From Pedobacter sp. PAMC26386 (GTDB taxonomy: Bacteria > Bacteroidota > Bacteroidia > Sphingobacteriales > Sphingobacteriaceae): a DNA stretch of 64,000 nucleotides. Positions 9,713-18,926 of the stretch are shown here, piece by piece. The first letter of the stretch is position 1; each line of letters starts with the position of its first letter. Where the stretch lies: positions 1,302,001-1,366,000 of the forward strand of contig CP060294.1 of NCBI GenBank assembly GCA_014302835.1, given 5' to 3'. The notes below the pieces were generated by a model. That model was given only the letters and a program-made list of their open reading frames with translations. It was not told the origin of the DNA and did no database searches. The translations under genes were made by a program, and so were the position numbers.

Positions 9713-10924
9713 ATGAAAGACAATTTATTAAAAGAAAACAGAAGGGCCTTCTTAAAGGGCGGACTTGCATTGGGTGGACTTGCTTTACTAAATCCTCAAA
9801 AGGCTATTTCAGGTCCCATCAATAATCAGGTTGAGGAATTTAAGATTATCGCCGGACCTTATTTACAAACAAATTTCGGTAATGGAATCTCCATTTTATG
9901 GATTACAAGTAAAGATAGTGCGAGCTGGGTTGAATATGGTGAGTCGCCGGATAAGCTGGAAAAAAAAGCATATGGCAAAAGTGATCTGGGTTTGAAACCA
10001 GCTGGTCGCCTGAATTGTGTGAAGTTAATAAATCTAAAACCAGGTGTTAGTTATTATTACAAAATAGTCTCTAAGGAAATTAAGGATTTTCAGCCCTATA
10101 AACTTACTTATGGGGAAACAATTTCTGGGGTTACAGCAAGCTTCCTGAATACTAATGTTGCCAAAGATGAGGTCTCTTTTGTGATGATGAATGATATTCA
10201 TGACCGACCGAAATCTATCGCTCATCTTTTGGATCTGGACAAAGGCAATAAGCGTGATTTTGTTTTCTTTAATGGAGATGTTTTTGATTATCAAACCGAT
10301 GAAAAACAGCTTATAGACCACATGATACAACCATGTGTGGACTACTTTGCGAAGACAATACCTTTTGTTTATGTCCGTGGTAACCATGAAACCAGAGGTA
10401 AATTTGCAAGGGAGTTCGCCGATTATTTTGACCATGTTGGCTATACCGCGTTTACATTAGGGCCGGTTAGGTTTGTGATTCTGGATACCGGGGAAGATAA
10501 GGAGGATTCACATCCTGTATATGCTGGAATAGTTGATTTTGATCTTTACCGGGAGGAACAAGCGGCCTGGCTTGAACTGGAAATTAGCCGGAAAGAGTTT
10601 AAAAATGCCTCGTTTCGTGTGGTCATGATGCATATACCACCTAGATACTCAGGTGATGCACATGGAGCTGTACATTGCACAGCGCTGTTTGAACCAATTA
10701 TGAACAAGGGGAAGGTAGATCTGGTATTGAGCGGTCATACCCACGAGTATAAAGTTCACAACCCTGATAAGAAACTAAACAATTACCCGATTATCATTGG
10801 TGGAGGGCCAAAAGATGGCACTAGAACCCTGACCAAAGTGACGGCGAATAAGAAGCAGTTACAGGTGAGCATGCTGGATGATTCCGGTAAAGAAGTGGGT
10901 AGTTATCTGATCTCCAGAAAATAG
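9713..10924 (+). CDS. Tat-exported metallophosphoesterase (purple-acid-phosphatase-like)
   Basis: A 403-residue protein. The N-terminus has a twin-arginine signal (NRRAFLKGGLALGGLALL, residues 9-26). Residues about 45-135 form a fibronectin-like domain with ISILWITSKDSASWVEYG, as in purple acid phosphatases. The calcineurin-like metal site follows in order: MMNDIHDRP, FFNGDVFDY, VRGNHETRG, VMMHIPPRYSG and LSGHTHEYK. Such enzymes bind two metals and cleave phosphate mono- or diesters outside the cytoplasm. It lies 257 bases after the SusD gene on the same strand and may be a separate unit serving the same uptake locus. The first motif is DIHD rather than DxH with a preceding longer spacing, still acceptable for the family. 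Confidence 0.88.
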   Translation: MKDNLLKENRRAFLKGGLALGGLALLNPQKAISGPINNQVEEFKIIAGPYLQTNFGNGISILWITSKDSASWVEYGESPDKLEKKAYGKSDLGLKPAGRLNCVKLINLKPGVSYYYKIVSKEIKDFQPYKLTYGETISGVTASFLNTNVAKDEVSFVMMNDIHDRPKSIAHLLDLDKGNKRDFVFFNGDVFDYQTDEKQLIDHMIQPCVDYFAKTIPFVYVRGNHETRGKFAREFADYFDHVGYTAFTLGPVRFVILDTGEDKEDSHPVYAGIVDFDLYREEQAAWLELEISRKEFKNASFRVVMMHIPPRYSGDAHGAVHCTALFEPIMNKGKVDLVLSGHTHEYKVHNPDKKLNNYPIIIGGGPKDGTRTLTKVTANKKQLQVSMLDDSGKEVGSYLISRK

Positions 10925-10932
10925 ATGGCAGC

Positions 10933-11065
10933 TGGTCGTTGATATTTGGCTGTTTGTCGATAGTAACCATCTGGTTGGTCTAATGGTTTGAAAACGGGTG
11001 CAACATTTTTGTCCTGGTGGTATCTTATGTACAAAAGAATTTAAAAAACTTAAAAACATAAAGAT
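10933..11065 (+). promoter_or_regulatory. Duplicated upstream module, copy 1
   Basis: These 133 bases before the first GIN-domain gene match 19892-20024 at about 129 of 133 positions. Inside are a palindrome AACCATCTGGTT (10965-10976), TGGTT direct repeats 12 bases apart, and a possible -7 box CATTTTTG (11004-11011) or TATCTTAT (11021-11028). It is more conserved between the copies than the coding parts, which suggests functional control or recent gene conversion. Confidence 0.6.
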
Positions 11066-11710
11066 ATGAAAACTGCTATCAAAACATTATTCGCAACAGC
11101 TTTAACCGCTATCGTTTTAACTTCATCTGCATTTACAACATTTGCAAAAGAAGGAGATAAAAGTTCATCGGCCATCAATACTTCATATGAGCTGAATATG
11201 GTCAAAGTAAATGGAAATGTTCAAGTATACTTAAGCTTAGGCGCTAAAGAGAATATCCGGGTAGAAACTAATCAGCCAGAAGCTAGAGTTTCTTTGAAAA
11301 GAATAGGAGAGAAGTTGCTGATTAGCTCTACTGAAGAAAATATGGTGACGGTTTATTTAACCGTAAAAAGCTTGTCAAGGATTGATGCTGCTGATAAAGC
11401 AATTGTAAAAACTAATGGTCACTTTAACCTGGAAAATCTTCAGATTTTCTTACAGGATGATGCGCAGGTAAATGTAGATGCGACTGCTCTGGATATATAC
11501 ACAGTAATCAAAGATGGGGCTTCTTTAAAATTAAGCGGATCAACTGATCGTTTAATCTCTATCAAAGATGAGGCTTCAAAACTGAATACCAACAAATTAA
11601 TAGCAAATTCAACGATTTCTTCTACACCTGTATTTGCTAAAATAGACCTTGATGCTCAATTTGCTGAAAGCCTTAACCTGGCAAGTCTTACTAACAGCGC
11701 CACTAAATAG
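11066..11710 (+). CDS. Exported GIN-domain (DUF2807) protein, paralogue 1
   Basis: A 214-residue protein with a signal peptide of about 28 residues (ends TTFAK). The mature part has the strand pattern of the head GIN/DUF2807 family: IRVETNQPEARVSLKR, LTVKSLSRIDAADKAIV, LQIFLQDDAQVNVDATA and ASLKLSGSTDRLISIKD. The family forms a beta-solenoid found in envelope proteins of Bacteroidota, with no known enzyme activity. A closely related copy lies 9 kb away at 20025-20669 with an almost identical upstream region and signal peptide. It is probably monocistronic, as its own promoter module and terminator frame it. Family call is good, role unknown. Confidence 0.8.
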   Translation: MKTAIKTLFATALTAIVLTSSAFTTFAKEGDKSSSAINTSYELNMVKVNGNVQVYLSLGAKENIRVETNQPEARVSLKRIGEKLLISSTEENMVTVYLTVKSLSRIDAADKAIVKTNGHFNLENLQIFLQDDAQVNVDATALDIYTVIKDGASLKLSGSTDRLISIKDEASKLNTNKLIANSTISSTPVFAKIDLDAQFAESLNLASLTNSATK

Positions 11711-11727
11711 GCCATCATCATAAGGTG

Positions 11728-11764
11728 AATCCCGGTAATCTGTATAGATCAGCGGGATTTTTTT
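11728..11764 (+). terminator. Intrinsic terminator of GIN gene 1
   Basis: Stem AATCCCG (11728-11734) / CGGGATT (11753-11759) is followed by a T-run to 11764. The matching hairpin after copy 2 has a T:A pair changed to G:C, so the stem is kept by compensating change. Confidence 0.85.
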
Positions 11765-11776
11765 AAATTTAAGATT

Positions 11777-12085
11777 TTAGAACGAACGAAAGGGAACTAT
11801 AACATCGATCTCCAGCACTCCAGAGATCAGGTGTGGATCATTAGAAATAATGTTTTCAAAATCCATATTGCATTCCACCTGTAACACAATACAAATAGCT
11901 TGCTGATTGATACAGTGCCCATAGCTGATTAACTTTCCCGATTGGTTTCTGTAATAATCAGCATGCATATCTAAACACAAAGAAGGTAAATCGAGCAATG
12001 ATCTATTAAATTTGAATGTCATCAATATCTGATGGCTGATACGGTAATATTTATAATTGTCGTCCATGTTACTTTTAGTGAGCAT
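11777..12085 (-). CDS. Small hypothetical protein downstream of the MFS gene
   Basis: An ORF of 102 codons whose first ATG lies 11 bases inside the end of the MFS gene, with a second candidate start at 12067 (MDDNYKYY). It has no signal peptide or membrane segment and contains several Cys and a His-rich middle (GHCINQQ). I recognise no family. The overlap with the upstream gene suggests translation as the last gene of the AraC/MFS unit. It ends 13 bases after the T-run of the convergent terminator. It may also be a non-coding frame; codon use looks ordinary but that is a visual judgement. Confidence 0.5.
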   Translation of the reverse strand: MLTKSNMDDNYKYYRISHQILMTFKFNRSLLDLPSLCLDMHADYYRNQSGKLISYGHCINQQAICIVLQVECNMDFENIISNDPHLISGVLEIDVIVPFRSF

Positions 12086-13709
12086 CAGGTATAGCTATTT
12101 TTCCGGTTTTCGCTGTCTTTCTTTTTTTGATGGTTAATAGGACTAAAGGAATGCAGCAGGCATTTAAAATGGCCAAAAGAAGAAACGCATCCATATAGCT
12201 AAGTAAAAAAGTTTGCTTGACTACTATGTTCTCCAACGCTTCGATGGATTGCTGTACTGCACGCATATAATTCGAACCATGCGTCATGAAAACCCGGATG
12301 AGAGATTCCTGCCTCATAATGGTCTGTGGGTCTGTAGCCGTAATATGCGTTATTAACGCGGTACGATTTGCAGCTTCACGATGTGAGATATAAGTGTTAA
12401 TCAAAGCGATGCCAAATGAGCCACCCATCTGTCGCATCATGTTGTTTAGGGCTGCGCCCTGTGGTATTTCTGCTGGTTTAAGTTCTGATACGGCCAGCGC
12501 AGTTAGTGGAACAATCAAGAGTGCAGCGCTAAGTCCCCTGCAAATTAACGGAAAGAAAAAGTAAGCACTCCCTGTCTCCAGATTTGCCCCCGACATGGTG
12601 TACCCAAATACTGCTGACATAGCGAAACCTAGAATGATCAAATATTGCGGGCGCAGACCACTTTGCAGCATTTTACCCAAAAATGGTGAGATCAAAGCCG
12701 CCATTAATGTTCCTGGCAGCAGCATAGTCCCCGTTTGGAAGGCTGAGTAACCAATGATACGCTGCGCGTACAGCGGAAAAACGAATACCGCACTAAACAA
12801 TCCAAAACCCAAAACAAACGTCATAATAGCAGAAATCGCCAGGGTGCTGCTCTTCAATACCCGCAGATTAATCACCGGGTAGGGTATCCTTAATTCCCAC
12901 CAAACCAGAATAGCTAAGGAAAGTACCGAAATTATAGTCAGCAAAACAATGTAAGTTGCCGAGAACCAATCGTCAGTTTGTCCCCGCTCTAATACTATTT
13001 GTAATGCGCCCACGCCTATAGCCAATAGAAAGATACCGAGCCAGTCGATACTTCGCCCGTCTTCAGATTTTCTGGTTGGCTTCAGATAAATGTAACATAA
13101 CAGCGCTGCTAAAATCCCTATAGGAATATTTACATAAAAGATCCATGGCCAGGATAAATTATCCACAATAAAGCCGCCCATTACAGGTCCTATAGATGGG
13201 CCAATGATAATACCAAGGCTAAATATACCGCTTGCAGTTGCACGTTCTTTAGCTGGGAAAGTTTCGAATAAGATGGCTTGTGATGTAGACAGTAGCGCAC
13301 CGCCTCCAATGCCTTGTATAAACCGGAATGCGACCAGCTCCCATAAATTATGCGAAAACCCACACATGGCAGAAGCCAGTGTAAATAAAAGTATTGAGGC
13401 AATATAATATTGCTTACGACCAATTTTTTCGGCCAGAAAGCTCGTCATTGGGATAATGATAACGTTAGCAATGGCGTAGGATGTAATTACCCAGGCAGTA
13501 TCTTCTAACGAAGCACCTAAATTACCACTCATTGTATTGATGGATACGTTAACAATAGTGGTATCTATTAATTCAATTATAGTGGATACTATAATAGTGA
13601 TAACGATGATCCACTTTCTGAAACCGGTTTCTGTAGAGGGCAGATCGGATGATTTGTTTTTAATTTGTTGTGATATAGATATTTCCATGTGCCATATTTT
13701 GAATGACAC
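12075..13709 (-). CDS. MFS multidrug efflux transporter, DHA2 (EmrB/QacA) family
   Basis: A 544-residue membrane protein with about 14 hydrophobic segments, the DHA2 topology. Seen motifs are IELIDTTIVNVSINTMSG in helix 1, AEKIGRKQYY (motif A loop), RFIQGIGGGALLSTSQAI, and the motif C-like GIIIGPSIGPVMGG in helix 5. Such pumps expel lipophilic compounds by proton antiport, usually with an EmrA-type adaptor, which is not present nearby. The start at 13709 is the longest; MEISISQQ at 13688 is an alternative. An AraC-type regulator lies 55 bases upstream on the same strand and is the likely controller. Family is secure, substrate unknown. Confidence 0.93.
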   Translation of the reverse strand: MSFKIWHMEISISQQIKNKSSDLPSTETGFRKWIIVITIIVSTIIELIDTTIVNVSINTMSGNLGASLEDTAWVITSYAIANVIIIPMTSFLAEKIGRKQYYIASILLFTLASAMCGFSHNLWELVAFRFIQGIGGGALLSTSQAILFETFPAKERATASGIFSLGIIIGPSIGPVMGGFIVDNLSWPWIFYVNIPIGILAALLCYIYLKPTRKSEDGRSIDWLGIFLLAIGVGALQIVLERGQTDDWFSATYIVLLTIISVLSLAILVWWELRIPYPVINLRVLKSSTLAISAIMTFVLGFGLFSAVFVFPLYAQRIIGYSAFQTGTMLLPGTLMAALISPFLGKMLQSGLRPQYLIILGFAMSAVFGYTMSGANLETGSAYFFFPLICRGLSAALLIVPLTALAVSELKPAEIPQGAALNNMMRQMGGSFGIALINTYISHREAANRTALITHITATDPQTIMRQESLIRVFMTHGSNYMRAVQQSIEALENIVVKQTFLLSYMDAFLLLAILNACCIPLVLLTIKKRKTAKTGKIAIPDAH

Positions 13710-13764
13710 AAAGAAACCGTCTTTTTAGGCCTCAGAAAATAGCTGCTTTCTTGTAATGATAGGA

Positions 13765-14619
13765 CTATTTCCGGTATTGACTCCTGAAAGCAACAGCTGA
13801 AGTTCCTGTCACTTTGCGAAATAAACGGGAAAAATAGGAATTATCACAATAACCCAAAGTATGGGCAATCTCTTTAACTGTAAGTTGACTATAATACAAC
13901 AGGCGTTTGGCTTCCATCATCACTTCCTGTTGTATCCAATAGCTTACCGAAAATCCTGTGGTTTTCTTTATCGCTTCATTCAGGTAGGATTCTGAAACGT
14001 TTAGCCTGGCTGCGAATTCTGATGGGCTGTTGTTTGACCGTAATTCAGCGATGAGTAGGTTTTTAAACTGGTTGGTGAGCTCAACAAGGCGGGATGTTTT
14101 TAAATTCACATTCGAATGTGTGGTGTAGCAGCTTGCAACAATGATTACAAATGATTGTACTAAGGCATGAATGACTGGTACATAAAATGGTTGAGTATCA
14201 GGTTCGGAATATTTTTCGTGGAGCAGTGTCAGCAGATTACTGCATTGTCCAAGTTGGATCTCGTTTAATATATGAGGTTGCTGAAGTAGCAACCTGCTTT
14301 CAAATACATGTCTGCAATCTGGCGGCACCAGTGCAGTATCGACGGCAATAAACCAGCCATCCGCCATTTTATTGCGGATACGGTTGTGCACCTGAGTTGG
14401 AAGGACATAGTAAAGCATGTTTCCCAACAATTGAATTTCATTGAAATCGATCATTAGAGAGGCATAACCTTTTTCCAGTACAAAGAAGATATAATGATCA
14501 TCACGGTGTGCATTTAGTATTTCCGCACCGTCTGTTGTAATATCGCCATTTTCAAAATGTTTAAGTTCTAAACCTAGAGTGGTTTTATCCTTTAACAAAT
14601 GTATAGGTATGTTCTCCAT
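13765..14619 (-). CDS. AraC-family transcriptional regulator
   Basis: A 284-residue protein. The N-terminal half is a cupin-like sensor region (IFFVLEKGYASLMIDFN, LLGNMLYYVLPTQVHN), and the C-terminal 100 residues hold two helix-turn-helix units: FAARLNVSESYLNEAIKKTTG and VKEIAHTLGYCDNSYFSRLF followed by RKVTGTSAVAFR. That is the standard AraC DNA-binding domain. It precedes the MFS pump gene on the same strand with a 55-base gap, so it probably regulates that pump in response to a small molecule. A similar arrangement is common in Sphingobacteriaceae. Confidence 0.92.
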   Translation of the reverse strand: MENIPIHLLKDKTTLGLELKHFENGDITTDGAEILNAHRDDHYIFFVLEKGYASLMIDFNEIQLLGNMLYYVLPTQVHNRIRNKMADGWFIAVDTALVPPDCRHVFESRLLLQQPHILNEIQLGQCSNLLTLLHEKYSEPDTQPFYVPVIHALVQSFVIIVASCYTTHSNVNLKTSRLVELTNQFKNLLIAELRSNNSPSEFAARLNVSESYLNEAIKKTTGFSVSYWIQQEVMMEAKRLLYYSQLTVKEIAHTLGYCDNSYFSRLFRKVTGTSAVAFRSQYRK

Positions 14620-14741
14620 GCTTCAAAATTAATTAAACCACCGTATTTTAATGCACACAATTTTTTTGTTTTCTTTTGCTGTTTGCAAATTCAGAGGTTT
14701 GATGTTTTCTCTCATTGCCGCTTTTTTATGAAATTCTCGAT

Positions 14742-17276
14742 TTATTCTTTTGTCCCAAACTCTTTAACCAGTAAGTCATCAATACTTGCCTGTGAATCAT
14801 AAGCTCTGACTCCTATAGCGCCGCTTTTGAAGGTTGTATCAGTCACTGAAATTAAAGGCTCAACTGCTTCATTAAAATATATTTTAATAGCGCTGTTTTT
14901 TGCCTCTATTCTAATCTTATAAGTCGTTCCTGTTTCCAGCTTTTGATCTTTGGATGCTAGTAAAACCCATTTTTGATCAATTGATTTACCCAATTGTACG
15001 CTCGCTGCCGATGCATCAATCCCTAAATAATAGCCATTATAAGCATTGGCACCGATAGCCTGATCACTAACTCTGAACAGCAATCCTGCATTGCCACCCT
15101 TTGAATCGAGGCGGATTGTTGCCTCATAACTCAAATTATTAAATAGTGTTCCGCTTGCTATTGCTTTTGATCCATGTATTCCATGTCCCCATGAACCTTT
15201 ATTTGAAGCAGAATGGAATGCACCATCTTTTATAAACCAGCTTCCGCCATAAATTAGCCAGTCTTTAATGGTGGCCTGATTGAAATTTTCTTTAAACTGT
15301 TTTTTTGGATTTTTGGGTACACCAATAACTGGGAAATTGCTGATCCTGATGTTTTCACTTCCAAATGGTGTAAGTATAATTTCTTCTGTTTGTTGTGAAG
15401 ATGCAACAGGGCTTTCAGGCACCTCTAAGGCATGCATTTTAGTATAAGCCAAAGTCCATGAAGGTATTCTTTTAGCTGAAACTTTAAGTTTAACAGGAGT
15501 AGTAGCCTGAATAAAAGGATTTTCTGGCATGGGTGTATTTTGAACTTTTATAGACTTTGCCAAATCATCACGGTTAATAACCAGTCCGTAATTCCATGCG
15601 GAAGCAGCAGACACTTCATAATCAAAAAAGCCATTTACCGGATGTTTTTTAACAATATTATATTTTGCATCAATCTTCAGTCCATAGACAATCGGTCCGC
15701 GTTCTACAGTTACGGAACTATTTACCTGATCGGTTATCTTTACCTCCATAGGAAAGTTCAGCAATACCTGGTCTTGTGTAACCCACTTTCTGTTAATCGT
15801 ATAAATCTGGCCTGTTTGAACACCAGTCGATTGTTTACCATTAATAGTGATTTTTGGATTTTTACACCATTCTGGGATCCTTAACTTTAAAGGAAAAGAA
15901 GTGGTTTTTGCCAGCTTTATTTTAATCCTTATTTTTTCTTCAAACGGATAATCAGTAATAACCTGAAGCTTAACTGGAACTGAATTTGCAACAAATGCAT
16001 TTACCTCAACTGGTGCATAAGCAATTACTGCCAATCCTTTATCCGGAGTTGCTGTCCAGCTGTTTTTTACAAAATAGGGCCAGCCCATATGCATATTATA
16101 TCTGCAGCAACCCATGCCTGAATAGGGACTTAAGAGTAAAGCCCCATCGTAATCTTCATCAAATCCTGAGTTACCATGTTTGCATACTACTTGATTTGGC
16201 TGTGAATAATATAAATGAGATCTTATATCTCTGCTAAATTGTGACGGTAGTGAATTAAAGGCAATCTTTTCCAGCCTGTCTCCAAACTGTGGATCATGAA
16301 CTATTCTGGCTGCGGTTTCCAAACTTTGCATCCATTCCACAACAGTGCAGGTTTCGGTCCCCTGAAAAGAACTCTTTCCTGCCAGAAATTCAGTTCCAGA
16401 AGCAATTCCTGATGCCTGGCCGTGATCTCTTATTAAATTATCAATTCCTTTTTGAGTGGCCTCTCTGTAAAATGCTGTCTGTTCCAATTGTGAATAGATC
16501 ACCGGAAATTTAAGTGCCTGACCAACACTCACACCGTGTTTGGTATGGAAATCGTCACCATAAAAATAAAACTGATTATTGGTGTAAATATCTGCCCAGG
16601 GATAAGCTTGTGATTTTAGTTTCCTTGCAAGGGTTAAAAGTGATTTTTCGCCAGTTATATTATAAAGCCAAAATACAATTTCTATATTATCGCCTGTTCT
16701 TGATTTGCTCCATTCTGTTAGCGGTTTCTTATCTAAATTGTTGAGCTGATACTTGAAGTATCTAGTGAAAAAATGGATTACCCTTTTGTCACCCGTAGCC
16801 TCATAATAACTTTGTATAGCATACATCATTGGCATTCTGGGCCACCAATCGTCCATTTTTACTGGACCAAATGCACCATCGGGTTGTTGATGATCTAAAG
16901 TCCAGTTTACCCATTTTTGTGCCTTTTTCTTTAAATCTGCATCATCCAATGTATAAGCGAGTGCAACCAGCCCTTTTACATAATAAGGAACACGCTCCCA
17001 ACTTTCACCCTGACCACCAAGCCAGTCAGAACCTACACCTAGATTGGAAGCTTCCGGATAAAGTTCTTCAGCATGCCCCGTAGCCCCTTCCTTCTGGAGT
17101 TCCAGTTGTTTTAATAACCAGCCCTTAGCTTTGATACTTCCCAGTGGGAGTTGTATATAAGAAGCTGCATCAAGAGGAGCACGGTTATAACGATAAGGCG
17201 ATCCTGATTTGTTCTGAGCAGCAAGCAATGAAGGAACTAAAGCAAGCGCTAGGATCATAGATTTACTGAAGTTCAT
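14742..17276 (-). CDS. GH127-type beta-L-arabinofuranosidase with C-terminal laminin-G-like domain
   Basis: An 844-residue exported protein with a signal peptide (residues 1-20, SLLAAQ). Residues about 35-600 match the GH127/DUF1680 family: an (alpha/alpha)6 barrel with LGSDWLGGQGESWERVPYYVKGLV-type opening and the zinc-thiolate site E308-x-C310 plus C390-C391 in GMGCCRYN. In the characterised enzyme one Cys of the pair is the nucleophile and the others with Glu hold zinc, and all four are kept here. Residues about 650-844 form a concanavalin-like (LamG/DUF1080-type) domain, probably for substrate binding. It releases L-arabinose from plant glycans or hydroxyproline glycoproteins; the exact linkage is inferred. 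Confidence 0.88.
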   Translation of the reverse strand: MNFSKSMILALALVPSLLAAQNKSGSPYRYNRAPLDAASYIQLPLGSIKAKGWLLKQLELQKEGATGHAEELYPEASNLGVGSDWLGGQGESWERVPYYVKGLVALAYTLDDADLKKKAQKWVNWTLDHQQPDGAFGPVKMDDWWPRMPMMYAIQSYYEATGDKRVIHFFTRYFKYQLNNLDKKPLTEWSKSRTGDNIEIVFWLYNITGEKSLLTLARKLKSQAYPWADIYTNNQFYFYGDDFHTKHGVSVGQALKFPVIYSQLEQTAFYREATQKGIDNLIRDHGQASGIASGTEFLAGKSSFQGTETCTVVEWMQSLETAARIVHDPQFGDRLEKIAFNSLPSQFSRDIRSHLYYSQPNQVVCKHGNSGFDEDYDGALLLSPYSGMGCCRYNMHMGWPYFVKNSWTATPDKGLAVIAYAPVEVNAFVANSVPVKLQVITDYPFEEKIRIKIKLAKTTSFPLKLRIPEWCKNPKITINGKQSTGVQTGQIYTINRKWVTQDQVLLNFPMEVKITDQVNSSVTVERGPIVYGLKIDAKYNIVKKHPVNGFFDYEVSAASAWNYGLVINRDDLAKSIKVQNTPMPENPFIQATTPVKLKVSAKRIPSWTLAYTKMHALEVPESPVASSQQTEEIILTPFGSENIRISNFPVIGVPKNPKKQFKENFNQATIKDWLIYGGSWFIKDGAFHSASNKGSWGHGIHGSKAIASGTLFNNLSYEATIRLDSKGGNAGLLFRVSDQAIGANAYNGYYLGIDASAASVQLGKSIDQKWVLLASKDQKLETGTTYKIRIEAKNSAIKIYFNEAVEPLISVTDTTFKSGAIGVRAYDSQASIDDLLVKEFGTKE

Positions 17277-17595
17277 ATTTATAAATGGTTATGCTATCCA
17301 AAGCGCAAGTTTAACATAAATAATAGACCTTGTATTGCCTGTATAGCAAATTGATACGATATGAAGAAATTTTGAAATAAATGGATGTAATTATAGTCCT
17401 TTGGTTGCGTTATTTCAGTCGTTAATGCGTGCTTTGGAGCCACTGCTTTTGTGTTTTTTCTCATTTTGCTATGCGGTTAGCTCTATTTTAGCATATCTTG
17501 GGCGAAGAAGTATAAACGTAGTCATGTGGAAAGATTGATGCGGAAAATTACAGATTAGGCGTGTACATCATCATTGTTATAATTGTAGAGTTTTA
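17277..17595. other. Divergent gap between GH127 and GNAT genes
   Basis: About 320 bases between divergent genes must hold the promoters of both. I see no perfect TAnnTTTG box with a good upstream element, no long inverted repeat and no relic of a gene. Confidence 0.4.
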
Positions 17596-18444
17596 ATGAA
17601 TATAGAAATAAAAAATTTAGAAAATATTGATCTTGAAGAATTGGTGTCGGTTATCAATTTGTCATTTTCGGATTATATCGTACCGATGCAGTTGAACTTG
17701 GAAAAATTGAGATCTAAAATTGTAGCAGAGGATATTAAGCTGGAATTATCTACAGGAGTTTTTGACGCAGATAAAATGGTAGGTTTTATGTTACATGGCT
17801 TACGGGAGAGTGATAAAGGATTATTAGTGTATAATGCTGCTACGGGTGTAATTCCGGACTACCGGGGAGGAGGCTTAGTGAGTGCAATGTATGGCCATTT
17901 GTTGCCTGAATTGAAAAAAAAACAAGTGAAAAAGATGGTGCTGGAAGTGATAACAGGAAACCATTCTGCAATAAAGGCGTATGAGAAAATGGGATACACT
18001 GTTGACAGAAAACTCGACTGCTATACTGGAAAACTTCGTATTAAAAAAAATAGCCCGGTAACCTTATTGAAAGAAATTGACGGCTTTAACTGGGCCGGAT
18101 TTGTTTCTTTTTGGGATACAATTCCCTCTTGGCAAAACGCTATTCAGACATTAGAAAATAGTAAAGAGCAATGCCGCCTTATAGGGGCCTATAGAGATGA
18201 TTTATTGGTTGGATATGCAATATTTAATCCAACATCAAGAAAAATAAATCAGTTCGCCGTTGCTGCGGCTTATCGGGGTAAGGGAATTGGTAGTCATCTG
18301 TTTTCCTATATTAACGAGGTAGTTGAGCAGCAAGAAGTCTATGTTTATAATTTAGATAATATGGATGTCAATACAAGAGGTTTTTTAAAAAGCCTGGGGC
18401 TTGGTGAAGTAATAACACAGTTTGAGATGAGCAGAATGGTATAA
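17596..18444 (+). CDS. Double-domain GNAT N-acetyltransferase
   Basis: A 282-residue cytoplasmic protein with two GNAT folds in tandem. The first (about 1-145) carries the acetyl-CoA loop in PDYRGGGLVSAMYGHL followed by LEVITGNHSAIKAYEKMGY. The second (about 146-282) carries AAYRGKGIGSHLFSYI, the canonical R/Q-x-x-G-x-G/A loop, and ends with NTRGFLKSLGLGE. Such tandem proteins acetylate amines of small molecules or peptides; the acceptor cannot be told. The first loop has a hydrophobic Leu-Val where the second has Ile-Gly, so the second domain is the more canonical one. It is convergent with the HxlR gene, 17 bases apart. Confidence 0.85.
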   Translation: MNIEIKNLENIDLEELVSVINLSFSDYIVPMQLNLEKLRSKIVAEDIKLELSTGVFDADKMVGFMLHGLRESDKGLLVYNAATGVIPDYRGGGLVSAMYGHLLPELKKKQVKKMVLEVITGNHSAIKAYEKMGYTVDRKLDCYTGKLRIKKNSPVTLLKEIDGFNWAGFVSFWDTIPSWQNAIQTLENSKEQCRLIGAYRDDLLVGYAIFNPTSRKINQFAVAAAYRGKGIGSHLFSYINEVVEQQEVYVYNLDNMDVNTRGFLKSLGLGEVITQFEMSRMV

Positions 18445-18461
18445 AATTTAGTGTCAAATGC

Positions 18462-18836
18462 CTACTTATCCTTCTTGATCGATATTTTATCACTTAGACC
18501 CCATTTGTGTAGGTCATCTATAATCTTCAAGAGCTCAAATCCCCTGTCTGTTACAAAATAATTAATATGCTTAGGCACTGTCTCCTTTATGACAATCTTT
18601 CCAATAAGTTCATCATTGAAAAGGTCTGAAAGTCTTTTGCCGAGTATTTGATCAGACAAAGATGGAAAAGCTTTTTTTAACAAACTAAACTGTTTTGTAC
18701 CGCCAGCTATTCCATGCAAAATCTGCATCTTCCATCTTGGACTGATCGATCTTAATACATCATTTACCTCACATGCTAAACTCAATGCAGTGATATTACA
18801 TGCGTTGGATGTTCCAATTTTTAAATTACTTGCCAT
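18462..18836 (-). CDS. HxlR-family winged-helix regulator
   Basis: A 124-residue protein. RSISPRWKMQILHGIAGGTKQFSLL and PSLSDQILGKRLSDLFNDELIGKIV give the HxlR winged helix, followed by the wing KHINYFVTDRGFELL. HxlR proteins are dimeric and often sense electrophiles or redox stress through an N-terminal Cys; here Cys occur at residues 13 and 22 (SNACNITALSLACEVN), so thiol sensing is possible. It is divergent from the alpha/beta hydrolase gene with a 90-base gap containing a CTCAC/GTGAG dyad, and probably controls that gene and itself. Confidence 0.9.
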   Translation of the reverse strand: MASNLKIGTSNACNITALSLACEVNDVLRSISPRWKMQILHGIAGGTKQFSLLKKAFPSLSDQILGKRLSDLFNDELIGKIVIKETVPKHINYFVTDRGFELLKIIDDLHKWGLSDKISIKKDK

Positions 18837-18853
18837 ATCTATTATTCACTAAC

Positions 18854-18903
18854 CTCACTTTCGGGTGAGTTATTGTCACTTCCAATTGACGGAGTTAATT
18901 TTG
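18854..18903 (+). promoter_or_regulatory. Promoter of the hydrolase gene with adjacent dyad operator
   Basis: A TTG (18873-18875), 20 bases and TAATTTTG (18896-18903) match the Bacteroidota -33/-7 promoter. A dyad CTCAC-N6-GTGAG (18854-18869) lies just upstream of the -33 box, well placed for HxlR control. Confidence 0.55.
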
Positions 18904-18926
18904 TGTAAAAATAAATATAAAAAGAA

